Notes under the pieces: generated by a model
Told to the model about the DNA's origin: nothing
Database searches by the model: none
The model's input: only the letters and a program-made list of their open reading frames with translations
NCBI GenBank assembly: GCA_963730535.1
Contig: CAVSRU010000003.1
Location: 124,001-188,000, forward strand
Reading direction: 5' to 3'
DNA length: 64,000 nt
Source: DASSUW01 sp963730535
GTDB taxonomy: Bacteria; Actinomycetota; Thermoleophilia; Solirubrobacterales; Solirubrobacteraceae
Shown: positions 25,287-33,842 of the stretch, piece by piece
How the letters are laid out: every line of letters begins with the position of its first letter
How positions within the stretch are numbered: the first letter of the stretch is position 1
Translations under genes and position numbers: made by a program

Positions 25287-26633
25287 CTATCCCGTCGCGA
25301 CCGCCTTGCTGGTCTCGGCGCGAATGGACTTCAGAGCGGGCAGGTAGATCTCCGAGAAGGTCGGGAACGGCTGGATGGTGTCGGTCAGCACGTCGAGCGG
25401 GACGCGGGCGCGGATGGCGAGCGTGGCCTGCTGGAGCCATTCGCCGGCCTCGGGGCCGAGGGCGTAGGCCCCGGTCAGGCGCTCGCCGTCGCTGAGCAAG
25501 GTCAGGAACCCGTTGGAGTCGGCGTAGGCGTGCGTGTAGGTGGCGGTCTTGGCGACCTCGGACACCAGGGCGGTGGCGCTGATGGGGGCGTCGGTGGCGC
25601 CGACGGCGGCGGCCTGCGGGTCCGTGTAGGTGACGCGCGGCACTGCGTCGTAGTTGGCCTCGCGTGGCTCGCCGAGGAGGTTGGCGGCGACGACGCGGCC
25701 CTGGTACTTGCCGACGTGGGTGAGCGGCCAGATGCCGGTCACGTCGCCGATCGCCCACAGCCGCTCGCCGGCGCGCAGCCGCGCGTCGACCGGAACGCCA
25801 CGGCGGTCGGGTTCGATCCCGACCGTCTCGAGGCCGATCCCCTCCACCCGCGGGCGCCGGCCGGTGGCGACGAGCAGCCGATCGCCGCGCAGCTCGTTGC
25901 CGTCGTCGAGCTCGAGCACATAGTCCTCGCCGTCGCGCCGCGCACCGGTCGCCCGGGCGCCGAGGATCAGCTCGATCCCGTCGCGGCGCAGCACCTCGCC
26001 CAGCGCATCGCCGAGCGGCGCCGGCTCGCGCGGCAGGACCCGCTCGCCGCCCGCCACCAGCACCGCCTCGCCGCCCAGGCGCCGCACCGCCTGTGCCATC
26101 TCGACGCCCACCGGCCCGGCGCCGAGGACCAGCAGCCGGCGCGGGACCGCCTTCATCCCGGTCGCCTCGCGGTTGGTCCAGACGCCGTCGAGCTCGCGCA
26201 GGCCCGTGATCGGCGGGATGATCGGCTCAGCGCCGCAGGCCAGGACGACGTGGTCGGCCGTGTGGCGCACGCCGTCGACCTCGACCACGCCGGTCCCGGC
26301 GAGCCGGCCGGTGCCGCGCAGCAGGTCGATCCCCTCGCCGGCGAGCCAGCGCTCCTGGCCGGCGTCGGAGTAGTCGGAGACCATGAAGTCCCGCCAGGCG
26401 AGCGCTGCGGCGACATCGACCTCCGCGCTCGCGGCCGCTTCGCGCGCGCCCTGCACCGCCTCGCCCGGGCGCAGCAGCGTCTTGGAGGGGATGCATGCGA
26501 AGTACGAGCATTCCCCTCCGACCAGCTCCCGCTCGACGACGGCGACCCGCAGCCCGCCGTCGGCGAGCGCGCCGGCGCAGTGCTCGCCGGGCGAGCCGCC
26601 GCCCAACACGATGACGTCGTAGTCGTAGCTCAT
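25287..26633 (-). CDS. FAD-dependent pyridine nucleotide-disulfide oxidoreductase
   Basis: 448 residues. FAD-binding GGGSPGEHCAGAL at the N-terminus and the redox-active disulfide C42-x4-C47 (GGECSYFACIPSK), as in dihydrolipoamide dehydrogenase and mercuric reductase. The second Rossmann fold binds NAD(P) (LVLGAGPVGVEMAQAVRR) and a second FAD contact is WAIGDVTG. The C-terminal dimerisation domain lacks the His-Pro-Glu motif expected for lipoamide dehydrogenase (the region reads ALGPEAGEWLQQATL). I therefore call it a class I disulfide reductase of unknown substrate. Confidence 0.9.
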   Translation of the reverse strand: MSYDYDVIVLGGGSPGEHCAGALADGGLRVAVVERELVGGECSYFACIPSKTLLRPGEAVQGAREAAASAEVDVAAALAWRDFMVSDYSDAGQERWLAGEGIDLLRGTGRLAGTGVVEVDGVRHTADHVVLACGAEPIIPPITGLRELDGVWTNREATGMKAVPRRLLVLGAGPVGVEMAQAVRRLGGEAVLVAGGERVLPREPAPLGDALGEVLRRDGIELILGARATGARRDGEDYVLELDDGNELRGDRLLVATGRRPRVEGIGLETVGIEPDRRGVPVDARLRAGERLWAIGDVTGIWPLTHVGKYQGRVVAANLLGEPREANYDAVPRVTYTDPQAAAVGATDAPISATALVSEVAKTATYTHAYADSNGFLTLLSDGERLTGAYALGPEAGEWLQQATLAIRARVPLDVLTDTIQPFPTFSEIYLPALKSIRAETSKAVATG

Positions 26634-26705
26634 GAGCCGCTCCGGCCGCGAGGGACGGTAGCGATGACGGCGTCCCGGACGCTGCCCGCCCCGCCGCCCG
26701 CTGAT

Positions 26706-27476
26706 TCACCGCGCGGTCCAGCCTCCGTCGATCATGATCGTCTCGCCCGTGATGAGCGACGCGGCGGGCGAGGCGAGGAAGACGACGGCGCCCGCGACCT
26801 CGGTGGGCGTCCCGATCCGGTGCAGCGCGGCGATGCGCTCCTCGACCTCGGCCCGGAACTCGGGATCCGCGAGCGCGGGCTCGGTCCCCGGCGTCGCGAT
26901 GAACGTCGGCGCGACGGCGTTGACCGTGATGCCGTAGGTCCCCCACTCGACGGCCAGGCACTTGGTGAGGTGGGAGATCGCCGCCTTGGTCATGCAGTAG
27001 ATCGCCTCCCCGGGGAGTGCCACGAAGCCCGCCTGCGAGCCCAGGTTGACGATGCGCCCATGCCCCTGGCGGATCATCACTCGCCCGACCGCCTGGCTGA
27101 CGAAGAAGGTGCCCTTCAGGTTCACGGCGATCGTGTCGTCGAAGTCCTCGACGCGCACGTCCTCGGCGGCGTTCTCCGGGCTGATCCCCACGTTGTTGAC
27201 GAGGATGTCGAGGCTGCCCAGGGCCGCCACGGCGTCGTCGACGGCGCGCCCCACCTGGTCGAGGTCGGTGATGTCCATCTGGAGCCGGACCGCCCGCCGG
27301 CCCATGGCCTCGATCTCCTCGGCCACGTCCCCGCCCGTGCGCACGTCGCGCAGGCCGAGCGCCACGTCGGCGCCCGCGTGGGCGAGCGCGATCGCGATCG
27401 CTCGCCCGAGGCCGCGCGCCGCGCCCGTGACCAGCGCCACCTGGCCGTCCACCGCGAAGCTGGGGACGTCGCTCAT
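26706..27476 (-). CDS. SDR-family oxidoreductase
   Basis: 256 residues from ATG 27476; the open frame to 27524 overlaps the MarR operator and is rejected. Classical short-chain dehydrogenase: cofactor motif TGAARGLGRAIAIALAHAG, NNVGIS, and the catalytic Ser with Tyr-x3-Lys (IYCMTKAAISHL, Y-C-M-T-K). It reduces or oxidises a carbonyl/alcohol with NAD(P); the substrate is unknown. It is transcribed away from the MarR regulator and is probably under its control. The disulfide reductase gene follows on the same strand. Confidence 0.92.
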   Translation of the reverse strand: MSDVPSFAVDGQVALVTGAARGLGRAIAIALAHAGADVALGLRDVRTGGDVAEEIEAMGRRAVRLQMDITDLDQVGRAVDDAVAALGSLDILVNNVGISPENAAEDVRVEDFDDTIAVNLKGTFFVSQAVGRVMIRQGHGRIVNLGSQAGFVALPGEAIYCMTKAAISHLTKCLAVEWGTYGITVNAVAPTFIATPGTEPALADPEFRAEVEERIAALHRIGTPTEVAGAVVFLASPAASLITGETIMIDGGWTAR

Positions 27477-27499
27477 CGCCGCAGTATCCACGAGGGGCG

Positions 27500-27529
27500 T
27501 ATCGTGGGTATATGCCTGAGGCATATACC
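27500..27529 (+). promoter_or_regulatory. Leaderless promoter and palindromic operator of the MarR gene
   Basis: -10 box TATCGT (27500-27505) lies 6 nt before ATG 27512, so the transcript probably starts at the start codon. A perfect 10-bp inverted repeat, GGTATATGCC (27507-27516), spacer TGA, GGCATATACC (27520-27529), covers the start codon itself and lies between the two divergent genes. A MarR dimer bound here would block both promoters. Confidence 0.65.
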
Positions 27530-28057
27530 TCGCGGGTCGCGAATCGGCTCGGGGCGTTGGCTCTCACGCTGAGTGACGGCATCAGGGAGGCGACGGAGGC
27601 CGCGACGGGGATGGCAGGGGGCCTCCCGGCCGCGCTGGTGTCGCTTCAGGAGTGGGCCGACGGCCGATCGGTGGACGTGCTGGCCGAGGCGATGCGCGTC
27701 TCGCACTCCCGCGCGGTCCGCGTCGTCGACCGGCTCGAAGCGGCCGGCCTGGCGCGGCGCGAGTCGGATCCCTCGGACGGGCGCCGGGCGCTGGTGTGGC
27801 TCGAGCCGTCGGGTCGCGAGCTGGCCGAACGGGCGCTCGACGCCCGCGCGCGTGTCCTGCGTCTCGCGGTCGCGGACCTCGATGGCGCCGACGTGCGCGA
27901 CCTCGAGCGGCTGGTCGGAGCGCTGCTCGACGCGACGACCGTCGACCTGCGTGCGGCGAAGGAGACGTGCCGGCTCTGCGACGCGCACGCCTGCGGGCAC
28001 TACGAGGGGGCCTGCCCCGTGAGCCAGGCCGCCGATCGATTCAGAGCGCGGGCTTGA
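27512..28057 (+). CDS. MarR-family transcriptional regulator with Cys-rich tail
   Basis: 181 residues. Winged helix-turn-helix at about 45-110 (VDVLAEAMRVSHSRAVRVVD, RLEAAGLARRESDPSDGRRA) with the usual Asp-Arg wing tip. The C-terminal tail carries four cysteines and two histidines (CRLCDAHACGHYEGACPV), which could bind a metal or sense thiol oxidation. This is unusual for the family and suggests a redox or metal signal for the divergent SDR and reductase genes. The start codon lies inside a 23-bp palindromic operator. Confidence 0.9.
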   Translation: MPEAYTSRVANRLGALALTLSDGIREATEAATGMAGGLPAALVSLQEWADGRSVDVLAEAMRVSHSRAVRVVDRLEAAGLARRESDPSDGRRALVWLEPSGRELAERALDARARVLRLAVADLDGADVRDLERLVGALLDATTVDLRAAKETCRLCDAHACGHYEGACPVSQAADRFRARA

Positions 28058-28062
28058 GCCGC

Positions 28063-29145
28063 GTGACCGGCGCAGCGCTCCCGCGCGTGGCGGCCGTCTT
28101 CGCGCTCGCCGCGGTCGCACCGCTCTTCTTCAGCCCCGGCGGCATCGTCCTCAGCAACATGGTCCTGGCCGCCGCCTACGTGGTGATGGCGCTCGGGCTC
28201 AACATCATCGTGGGCTTCGCCGGCCTGCTCGACCTCGGCTACGTGGCCTTCTTCGCCATCGGCGCGTACACCGCCGCGTACTTCGCGTCGGACTTCTGGG
28301 GCATCCACGCCAGCTTCCTCCTCATCTTTCCGCTCGCCGTCGCGGCGACCGCCGTCGCCGGCACCCTGATCGGCGTGCCGACGCTGCGCCTGCACGGCGG
28401 GTACATCGCGATCGTCACGCTCGCGTTCGGCGAGATCGCCGGCCAGATCGCGTCGAACGGCCGCACGATCGAGCTCTTCGGCGGCACGCTCACCTCCGGC
28501 CCGATCGGCATCGGACCGATCGACCGCATCGAGCTGCCGTTGATCGGCCGCTTCGGCGCGCTGGACCTACGCCCGTGGTACTGGTTCGCGCTCGCGCTGG
28601 TCGCGCTGGCGCTCGTCGCGGGCGTCCACCTGCGCGACTCGCGCGTCGGCCGGGCGTGGATCGCGATGCGCGACGACGAGCCGGCCGCCGCCTGCGCCGG
28701 GATCCCCATCGTCCGCACCAAGCTCCTCGCGTACGGGACGGGCGCCGCGTTCGGCGGGGTCTCGGGAGCGTTCTTCGCCTCCTATCTGGGCGTCGTGAAC
28801 GCGGCCCAGTTCGAGTTCTCCTTCTCGATCTTCATCTTCACGATGGTCGTCCTGGGCGGCATCGGATCGATTCCGGGCGTCGTCGTCGGCGCGATCGCGC
28901 TCTCGGCGGTCAACCACTACCTGCTGCCCGAGGTCCTGTTCGACCTTCCGAGCAAGGTCGGCCTGGCCTTCGACCTGTCGGCGATCAGCTCCGGCATCTA
29001 TGGCGCCATCCTCGTGGTGGTGGTGCTTCTCCGGCCGCAGGGACTCGTGCCTGGCTACTGGCTCGAGAAGTCGGCCGCAGCGAGGCGCGCGAGCGTCAGC
29101 GCTCCCAGCAGCAGGCCGAAGTCGCGAAGAGCGATGTCGCCGTAG
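28063..29145 (+). CDS. livM: Branched-chain amino acid ABC transporter permease (LivM-like), orphan
   Basis: About 360 residues from GTG 28063; TTG 28054, overlapping the MarR stop, is an alternative. Eight to nine hydrophobic helices and the LivM signature (GLNIIVGFAGLLDLGYVAFF, then GAFGGVSGAFFASYLG-like and FTMVVLGGIGSIPGVVVGA) are clear. LivM works with LivH, two ATPases and a binding protein, none of which is nearby. The last 30 residues read through into the convergent DoxX gene (91-bp overlap) and look unnatural, so the 3' end may be rearranged or shifted. Confidence 0.85.
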   Translation: MTGAALPRVAAVFALAAVAPLFFSPGGIVLSNMVLAAAYVVMALGLNIIVGFAGLLDLGYVAFFAIGAYTAAYFASDFWGIHASFLLIFPLAVAATAVAGTLIGVPTLRLHGGYIAIVTLAFGEIAGQIASNGRTIELFGGTLTSGPIGIGPIDRIELPLIGRFGALDLRPWYWFALALVALALVAGVHLRDSRVGRAWIAMRDDEPAAACAGIPIVRTKLLAYGTGAAFGGVSGAFFASYLGVVNAAQFEFSFSIFIFTMVVLGGIGSIPGVVVGAIALSAVNHYLLPEVLFDLPSKVGLAFDLSAISSGIYGAILVVVVLLRPQGLVPGYWLEKSAAARRASVSAPSSRPKSRRAMSP

Positions 29146-29495
29146 CCGCCGACCAGCAGGAGGCTGACGATGATGCCCGCCAGCCAGCCGGCGACGAGCA
29201 GGCCGCCGAACCGCGGGGCGACGAGGACGATCAGGCCGGCGATGATCTCGACGCCTCCGACCATGTACATCGCATCCTGGGCGCTGCCGGGCAGGATGTC
29301 GTTGAACTCGGGCGCGAGATAGCGCGTCCAGTCGTCGGTCAGGACGCCGGCGAACTTGTCGAGCCCGAAGAGGATCGGCGCGACGGTGAACGCGATCCGG
29401 AGCAGCAGGAACGCCTGCGCGGCTGGATCGCGCCGCAGGACGTCGGACCTCGGGATGGGGACGGGGCGGACCAGCGCGGCGACGGCACTACTCAT
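29055..29495 (-). CDS. DoxX-like membrane protein
   Basis: 146 residues from ATG 29495, with AGGAGG a few bases before. Four transmembrane helices (AFLLLRIAFTVAPILFGLDK, AMYMVGGVEIIAGLIVLVAP, LLVAGWLAGIIVSLLLVGG, LRDFGLLLGALTLARLAA) and the GLDKF turn after helix 1 fit the DoxX/SURF4-like family. Members serve in oxidative or thiosulfate metabolism, or are uncharacterised. It overlaps the end of the livM-like gene in convergent orientation. Confidence 0.85.
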   Translation of the reverse strand: MSSAVAALVRPVPIPRSDVLRRDPAAQAFLLLRIAFTVAPILFGLDKFAGVLTDDWTRYLAPEFNDILPGSAQDAMYMVGGVEIIAGLIVLVAPRFGGLLVAGWLAGIIVSLLLVGGYGDIALRDFGLLLGALTLARLAAADFSSQ

Positions 29496-29707
29496 CGGTT
29501 CCTCCTTGACGCGGTGGGGTGGTCATCCGCGTTAGTGGCGCTCCGTGCCCCGGTCTTACGCGCGGTCGTCGCAGCCTCGTGCGCTAACGTGGTTGTCGTT
29601 ACGGTCGGATCGACAGCGATCCGGCGACGCAGTGCCAGCGCCCGCAGTTGTTGCCTTCACCCGCTTCTCCCGCGTACGCAGTGCACACAACGCCGTGGAG
29701 GAACAAC

Positions 29708-29911
29708 ATGGCAACCGGAACCGTCAAGTGGTTCAGCGACGACAAGGGCTTCGGCTTCATCACGCCCGACGAAGGGTCCAAGGACCTCTTCGTCCACCAC
29801 AGCGCCATCACCGGCGAGGGCTTCAAGACCCTCGCGGAGGGCGCCAAGGTCTCCTACGAGGCCGAGCAAGGGCCCAAGGGCCCGAACGCAGCGAACGTCA
29901 CCGCGCTCTAG
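29708..29911 (+). CDS. Cold shock protein (CspA family)
   Basis: 67 residues, the standard length, with GGAGG before ATG 29708. RNA-binding motifs RNP1 (KGFGFIT) and RNP2 (DLFVHHSAI) are intact. It binds single-stranded RNA or DNA and melts secondary structure. It has a long upstream gap (about 200 bp), typical of regulated csp leaders, and a strong hairpin after the stop. Confidence 0.96.
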   Translation: MATGTVKWFSDDKGFGFITPDEGSKDLFVHHSAITGEGFKTLAEGAKVSYEAEQGPKGPNAANVTAL

Positions 29912-29921
29912 CCCTGACCAG

Positions 29922-29947
29922 CTGGGGGCGGCGAACCCCGCCCCCAG
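29922..29947 (+). terminator. Hairpin after the cold shock gene
   Basis: CTGGGGGCGG and CCGCCCCCAG form a perfect 10-bp stem with a 6-nt loop, 11 bp after the csp stop. There is no clear T-run, as is common for high-GC terminators. Confidence 0.7.
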
Positions 29948-29975
29948 CCCATGTCAAGCGAGCAGAGGAGCCCAC

Positions 29976-30167
29976 ATGGAGTCCGATGACTTCGACAAGC
30001 GCATCGAGGCCGTGAGGTCGGTCCGATCCCAGCGTGACGCTGCGGAGCGGGCCATCCCAGGCGAGCGGTTGCGCCGCGAGATACGCGAAGCGTTCGAGCG
30101 CCAGGACGCGCGCGACCGCACCGACGAGCCGCCGCCGAGCGACGCGGCTCCTCCCCGCGACTCCTGA
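29976..30167 (+). CDS. Small hypothetical acidic/basic helical protein
   Basis: 63 residues from ATG 29976 with GAGGAG upstream. The sequence is highly charged and likely one long helix (FDKRIEAVRSVRSQRDAAER, LRREIREAFERQDARDRTD), ending in a Pro-rich tail. It lies after the csp terminator with its own ribosome site. Not recognised. Confidence 0.5.
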   Translation: MESDDFDKRIEAVRSVRSQRDAAERAIPGERLRREIREAFERQDARDRTDEPPPSDAAPPRDS

Positions 30168-30286
30168 CCCGCCGCCGGCGGCGAGAGAGACGAGTAGGAT
30201 CCAGGACATCGCACGCTGGGGCCTCTCGCCTCCCTTCCACCCGCGTGCGCCTTGGTCTCCAAGGGAAGCGAGCGAGGAGTGCCGAC

Positions 30287-30478
30287 ATGGCACCAACACA
30301 GCGGCCGCTACGGAGTGACGGCCGGCCGAGAGCGAAGACGCTGCCCGAGCGCGCCCAGGAGGCTGCCGACGTGCAGGTTCGCCTGAAGCGCGAGGCGGCA
30401 GCCCGCCGTGAGGCGGCCGCCAACGCGGCCCCGGTGACAGGCGCGCCCGCCGCGGGTCGCAAGCCACGCGCTCGTTGA
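30287..30478 (+). CDS. Small basic hypothetical protein
   Basis: 63 residues from ATG 30287. Rich in Arg, Ala and Pro (RPLRSDGRPRAKTLPERAQE, ADVQVRLKREAAARREAA). The stop TGA overlaps the TTG start of the DUF4389 gene (TTGA), which supports real translation by coupling. Function unknown; a nucleic acid-binding role would fit the charge only. Confidence 0.45.
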   Translation: MAPTQRPLRSDGRPRAKTLPERAQEAADVQVRLKREAAARREAAANAAPVTGAPAAGRKPRAR

Positions 30479-31122
30479 CCATCGTGAACGACGACCATCC
30501 CGTGCGGTTTGCGGTCGACTTTCCCGACCGCGAGCTCAACCGTGTGTCGACCGCCTTCCGCATCTTCGCGGTGATCCCGATCGCGATCGTGCTCGGGAGC
30601 ATCGGCGGCTACACCGGCGACGACTTCGCCGGTGGCTCCGGCGGGACCACGTCGACGGTCGTCATCGGCGGCACGGGCCTGCTGTTCCTGCCGCCGCTGC
30701 TGATGATCCTGTTCCGGCAGAAGTATCCGCGGTGGTGGTTCGACTGGAACCTGGAGCTCATGCGCTTCAGCAACCGGGTCGGGGTCTACGTCGCGCTGAT
30801 GGACGACCGCTATCCCTCGACGGACGAGCAGCAGTCGGTGCGCCTCGACTTCGGCTATCCCGACGCGCGGCAGGACCTCAACCGCTGGCTGCCGATCGTG
30901 AAGTGGTTCCTCGCGATCCCGCACTACATCGTGCTGTTCTTCCTCACGATCGGCGGGGTCTTCGCCATCATCGCGGCGTGGTTCGCGATCCTGTTCACCG
31001 GCCGCTACCCGCGCGGCATCTTCGACTACGTCGAGGGCGTGATCCGCTGGCACAACCGGGTCGTCGGCTACGCCTTCGTCCTCGTCACCGATCGCTACCC
31101 GCCGTTCCGCCTGCGTCCCTGA
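30475..31122 (+). CDS. DUF4389 membrane protein
   Basis: 215 residues from TTG 30475; GTG 30484 is an alternative. Three to four helices (STAFRIFAVIPIAIVLGSIG, GLLFLPPLLMILF, PHYIVLFFLTIGGVFAIIAA). The conserved pieces YPRWWFDWNLELMRF, RWLPIVKWFLAIPHYIV, FTGRYPRGIFDYVEGVIRW and TDRYPPFRL are typical of the DUF4389 family, which is uncharacterised. It overlaps the preceding small gene by TTGA and the convergent UPF0303 gene by 38 bp. Confidence 0.88.
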   Translation: MTIVNDDHPVRFAVDFPDRELNRVSTAFRIFAVIPIAIVLGSIGGYTGDDFAGGSGGTTSTVVIGGTGLLFLPPLLMILFRQKYPRWWFDWNLELMRFSNRVGVYVALMDDRYPSTDEQQSVRLDFGYPDARQDLNRWLPIVKWFLAIPHYIVLFFLTIGGVFAIIAAWFAILFTGRYPRGIFDYVEGVIRWHNRVVGYAFVLVTDRYPPFRLRP

Positions 31123-31591
31123 GCTGGCTCCGCCCGGCGAGGAAAGAGCGAAGGACGGAAACCACGAAGCGGTGGTCCTCCTCCTGCGGGAGCCCGGAGA
31201 CGGTGACGGTGCCGACCACGCCGACGTCGCGGACGATGACCGGGAACGCGCCGCCGTGGGCGGCGAACAGCGTGGGGTCGAGCAGGAACCTCTCGGCGAA
31301 GGCCTCGCCTTCGCGGACTCCCACATAGAACGAGCTGTGGCCGAGCCGGCGCACGACCCGGTTCTTGCGCTCGATCCACCCGTCGTTGTCGGCCGCGGTT
31401 CCCGGCAGCGCGTAGTGGAACAGCTGCTGCTCGCCGCGCCGGATGTCGACCGTGACGGGCAGCCCGTCGCGCCGGGCAGCGGCCACCAGCGCCTGGCCGA
31501 GCTCCCACGCCGTCTCGTTCGTGAACGCGGCGAACTGCAACTCGTCCTCCTCGGCCAGGAGCCGCGCCAGGAGATCGTCGTCGCGGTCCAC
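31085..31591 (-). CDS. UPF0303 / heme-degrading-domain family protein
   Basis: 168 residues from GTG 31591. Strongly typical sequence: EEDELQFAAFTNETAWELGQ, VTVDIRRGEQQLFHYALPGT, DNDGWIERKNRVVRRLGHSS, AAHGGAFPVIVRDVGVVGTV and VSGLPQEEDHRFVV. Relatives are annotated as heme-degrading or UPF0303 proteins; the biochemical role is poorly established. A TAGGGT box lies 7 nt before GTG, so the mRNA may be leaderless. The tail overlaps the convergent DUF4389 gene. Confidence 0.88.
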   Translation of the reverse strand: MDRDDDLLARLLAEEDELQFAAFTNETAWELGQALVAAARRDGLPVTVDIRRGEQQLFHYALPGTAADNDGWIERKNRVVRRLGHSSFYVGVREGEAFAERFLLDPTLFAAHGGAFPVIVRDVGVVGTVTVSGLPQEEDHRFVVSVLRSFLAGRSQLRDAGGTAGSDR

Positions 31592-31598
31592 GGCCTGG

Positions 31599-31604
31599 AC
31601 CCTA
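31599..31604 (-). promoter_or_regulatory. -10 box TAGGGT, leaderless start
   Basis: Minus-strand TAGGGT, 7 nt before GTG 31591 of the UPF0303 gene. Confidence 0.45.
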
Positions 31605-31612
31605 GCTCCACA

Positions 31613-33762
31613 TCACGAGTAGCTCGCGCCCTCCCGGACCTCGCCCTCGAGCGAGATCCGGGGGAGGACGCGGTCGAGCCAGGCCGGGAGCGTCCAGGCG
31701 CGGTCGCCGAGGAGGGTCATGACGGCTGGAGCGACGACCATGCGGACGACGAGGACGTCGATGAGGATGGCGGCGGCGAGCCCGAGGCCGATCGTCTTGA
31801 CGATGACGTCGGGGTCCGAGACGAACCCGAGGAAGACGCTGGTCATGATCACGCCGGCGGCGAGGATGAGGCGGCCGACGCGGGCCATCGCGCGCACGAC
31901 GCTCTCCTGCGGTCCGGCGCCGTTGACGTACTCCTCGCGGATGCGCGACTGGAGGAAGACGTTGTAGTCCATCGACAGCCCGAACAGGATCGCGAACATG
32001 AACAGGGGGACGAACGACACGATCGGCACCTCGCCGTCGACGCCGAGGAGCCCGGACCCGACGCCGTCCTGGAAGACGAGCACGACGACGCCGTAGGCGG
32101 CCGCGATCGAGAGCAGGTTGAAGGCGGCCGAGACGAGCGGCACCCAGAGCGACCGGAAGACGGCCATCAGGAGCAGCACGCTGAGCCCGACGACCATGGC
32201 GATGAAGATCGGCAGGCGGCCGGCGATCTTGTCGGCCAGGTCCTGGAGCGTCGCGGTCGCGCCGCCGACGTGGACGTCGACCTGGGAGCCGCGGGTGGCG
32301 GAGGGGAGCACGTCGGCGCGCAGCCGGTCGACGAGCTCGGTGGTGCGCTCGTCCTGCGGCGAGCTGCGGGGGATCACGGTGAGGACCGCCGCATCGCCCT
32401 TCGGGGACGGCTGGGGCGGTGACACGACGGCGACGTCGGGGTCGGCGGCGACCGCCTGGCGGACGCGATCGAGGGCGGCGGTGCCCGAGCCGTCGCCGGG
32501 GGTGGTGGCGGCCAGCACGAGCGGGCCGTTGAAGCCCGGGCCGAAGCCCTCGGCGAGCCGGTCGTAGGCCACCCGGGTCGTCGAGCCGGGACGGTCGTTG
32601 CCGTCGTCGGGCTGGCCGAGGCGCAGCGAGGCGAACGGCACCGCCAGCAGCACGAGCACCAGCGTGCCGGCGATCGTGGCCGCCAGCGGGCGGCGCGTGA
32701 TCATCCCCGCCCAGCGGCCGAAGCCCTGCGAGGGCTGGACGTGCTCGGGACGCTTGGGACGCAGGCGGCGGGCGAACGCTCCCATCAGGTCGGCAGCACG
32801 GTGACCGCGCCGACGGCCACCATGGCGATGATGATGGCCGCGCCGATCCCCATCTGCCCCACGAACGGGATCCCGGTGGCCAGCAGGCCGGCGATCGCCA
32901 CGACCACGATCGCGCCGGCCGCCACCACCGAGGTGCCGGCGGTCGCGTTCGCGACGCGCGCGGCCTGGGCAACGCCGTCGCCGGCGGCCAGCTGCTCGCG
33001 GTAGCGCCCGACGATCAGCAGCGCGTAGTCGATCCCGGCGCCGAGGCCGAGCATGATCCCGAGCGTCGGCGCGAAGCTCGGGAAGTCGGCGAAGGCGCTG
33101 GCGAACTGGAGCAGCAGCAGGCCGCCGGCCAGCGCGAGCAGCGCCGAGATCAGCGTGAGGGCCATCGCGGCCGCCGAGCCGAAGACGAGCGTGAGCACGA
33201 CCACCGCGACCGCGACGCCGATCAGCTCGCCGACCGGAGCGGTGGACTGCTCGGCCATGTCGACGACGGCTCCGTTGCGGGAGACCTCGAGGCCTGCGCC
33301 CTCGCCGATCTCCGACACCCGCGCGAGCCGCTCGCCCGGCGCGGTGCCGAGCGCGGCCGCCGTGTCGTCGTATTGCACGGGCACGTAGGCGATCCGCCCA
33401 TCCTCGGACAGCTGGCCGCTGCCGGCGGCGAACGGGCTCGGCGCGGCCGTCACGTGTGGCTGAGCCCCGATCTCCTTGACCGTGCGCTCGATCGCCTGCC
33501 GCCGGTCGCTCTCCTTCAGCGTGCCCGAGTCGACCGCGAACACGACGTTGGCCGTGTCCCCCGACGCCGCCGGGAACCGCTCGTCCAGCACGTCCATCGC
33601 GCGCTGCGACTCCGTGCCGGGGGTCCGGAAGTCGTCGACGAACGAGCCGCCGGCGACGCCGGCCGCCGCCCCGAGGGCGACGAGCACCACCGCCACGATC
33701 GCCAGTGAGCGCTTCCAGTGTCCAGCCGCCCAGGCGGCGACGGTTCCGAGGAGAGTGGCCAT
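31613..33762 (-). pseudogene. MMPL/RND-family exporter, split by a frameshift
   Basis: N-half from ATG 33762 (325 codons) ends at TGA 32787-32785. The C-half continues at once in another frame (LMGAFARRLRPKRP onward, to 31613). Together they make a normal MMPL exporter of about 716 residues, with the paired GxxxDY motifs (LGLGAGIDYALLIVGRYREQ and ILFGLSMDYNVFLQSRIREE) and about 11-12 helices. One base appears missing. TGATG at the junction would let the C-half restart at ATG 32785, so two coupled half-proteins are conceivable. It is divergent from a TetR regulator; proton-driven export of lipids or drugs is likely. Confidence 0.8.
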
Positions 33763-33830
33763 GTGCCCAGCAAAGCACAGTCCGTGCGTTTTTGCAATAG
33801 CTGCATGTTTGCGCGATCTGCATGGTTCGC

Positions 33831-33836
33831 TACCAT
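33831..33836 (+). promoter_or_regulatory. -10 box TACCAT, leaderless start of tetR-like gene
   Basis: TACCAT lies exactly 6 nt before ATG 33843. A TTGCGC -35-like box lies 16 nt upstream of it. Confidence 0.5.
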
Positions 33837-33842
33837 TGCCAC

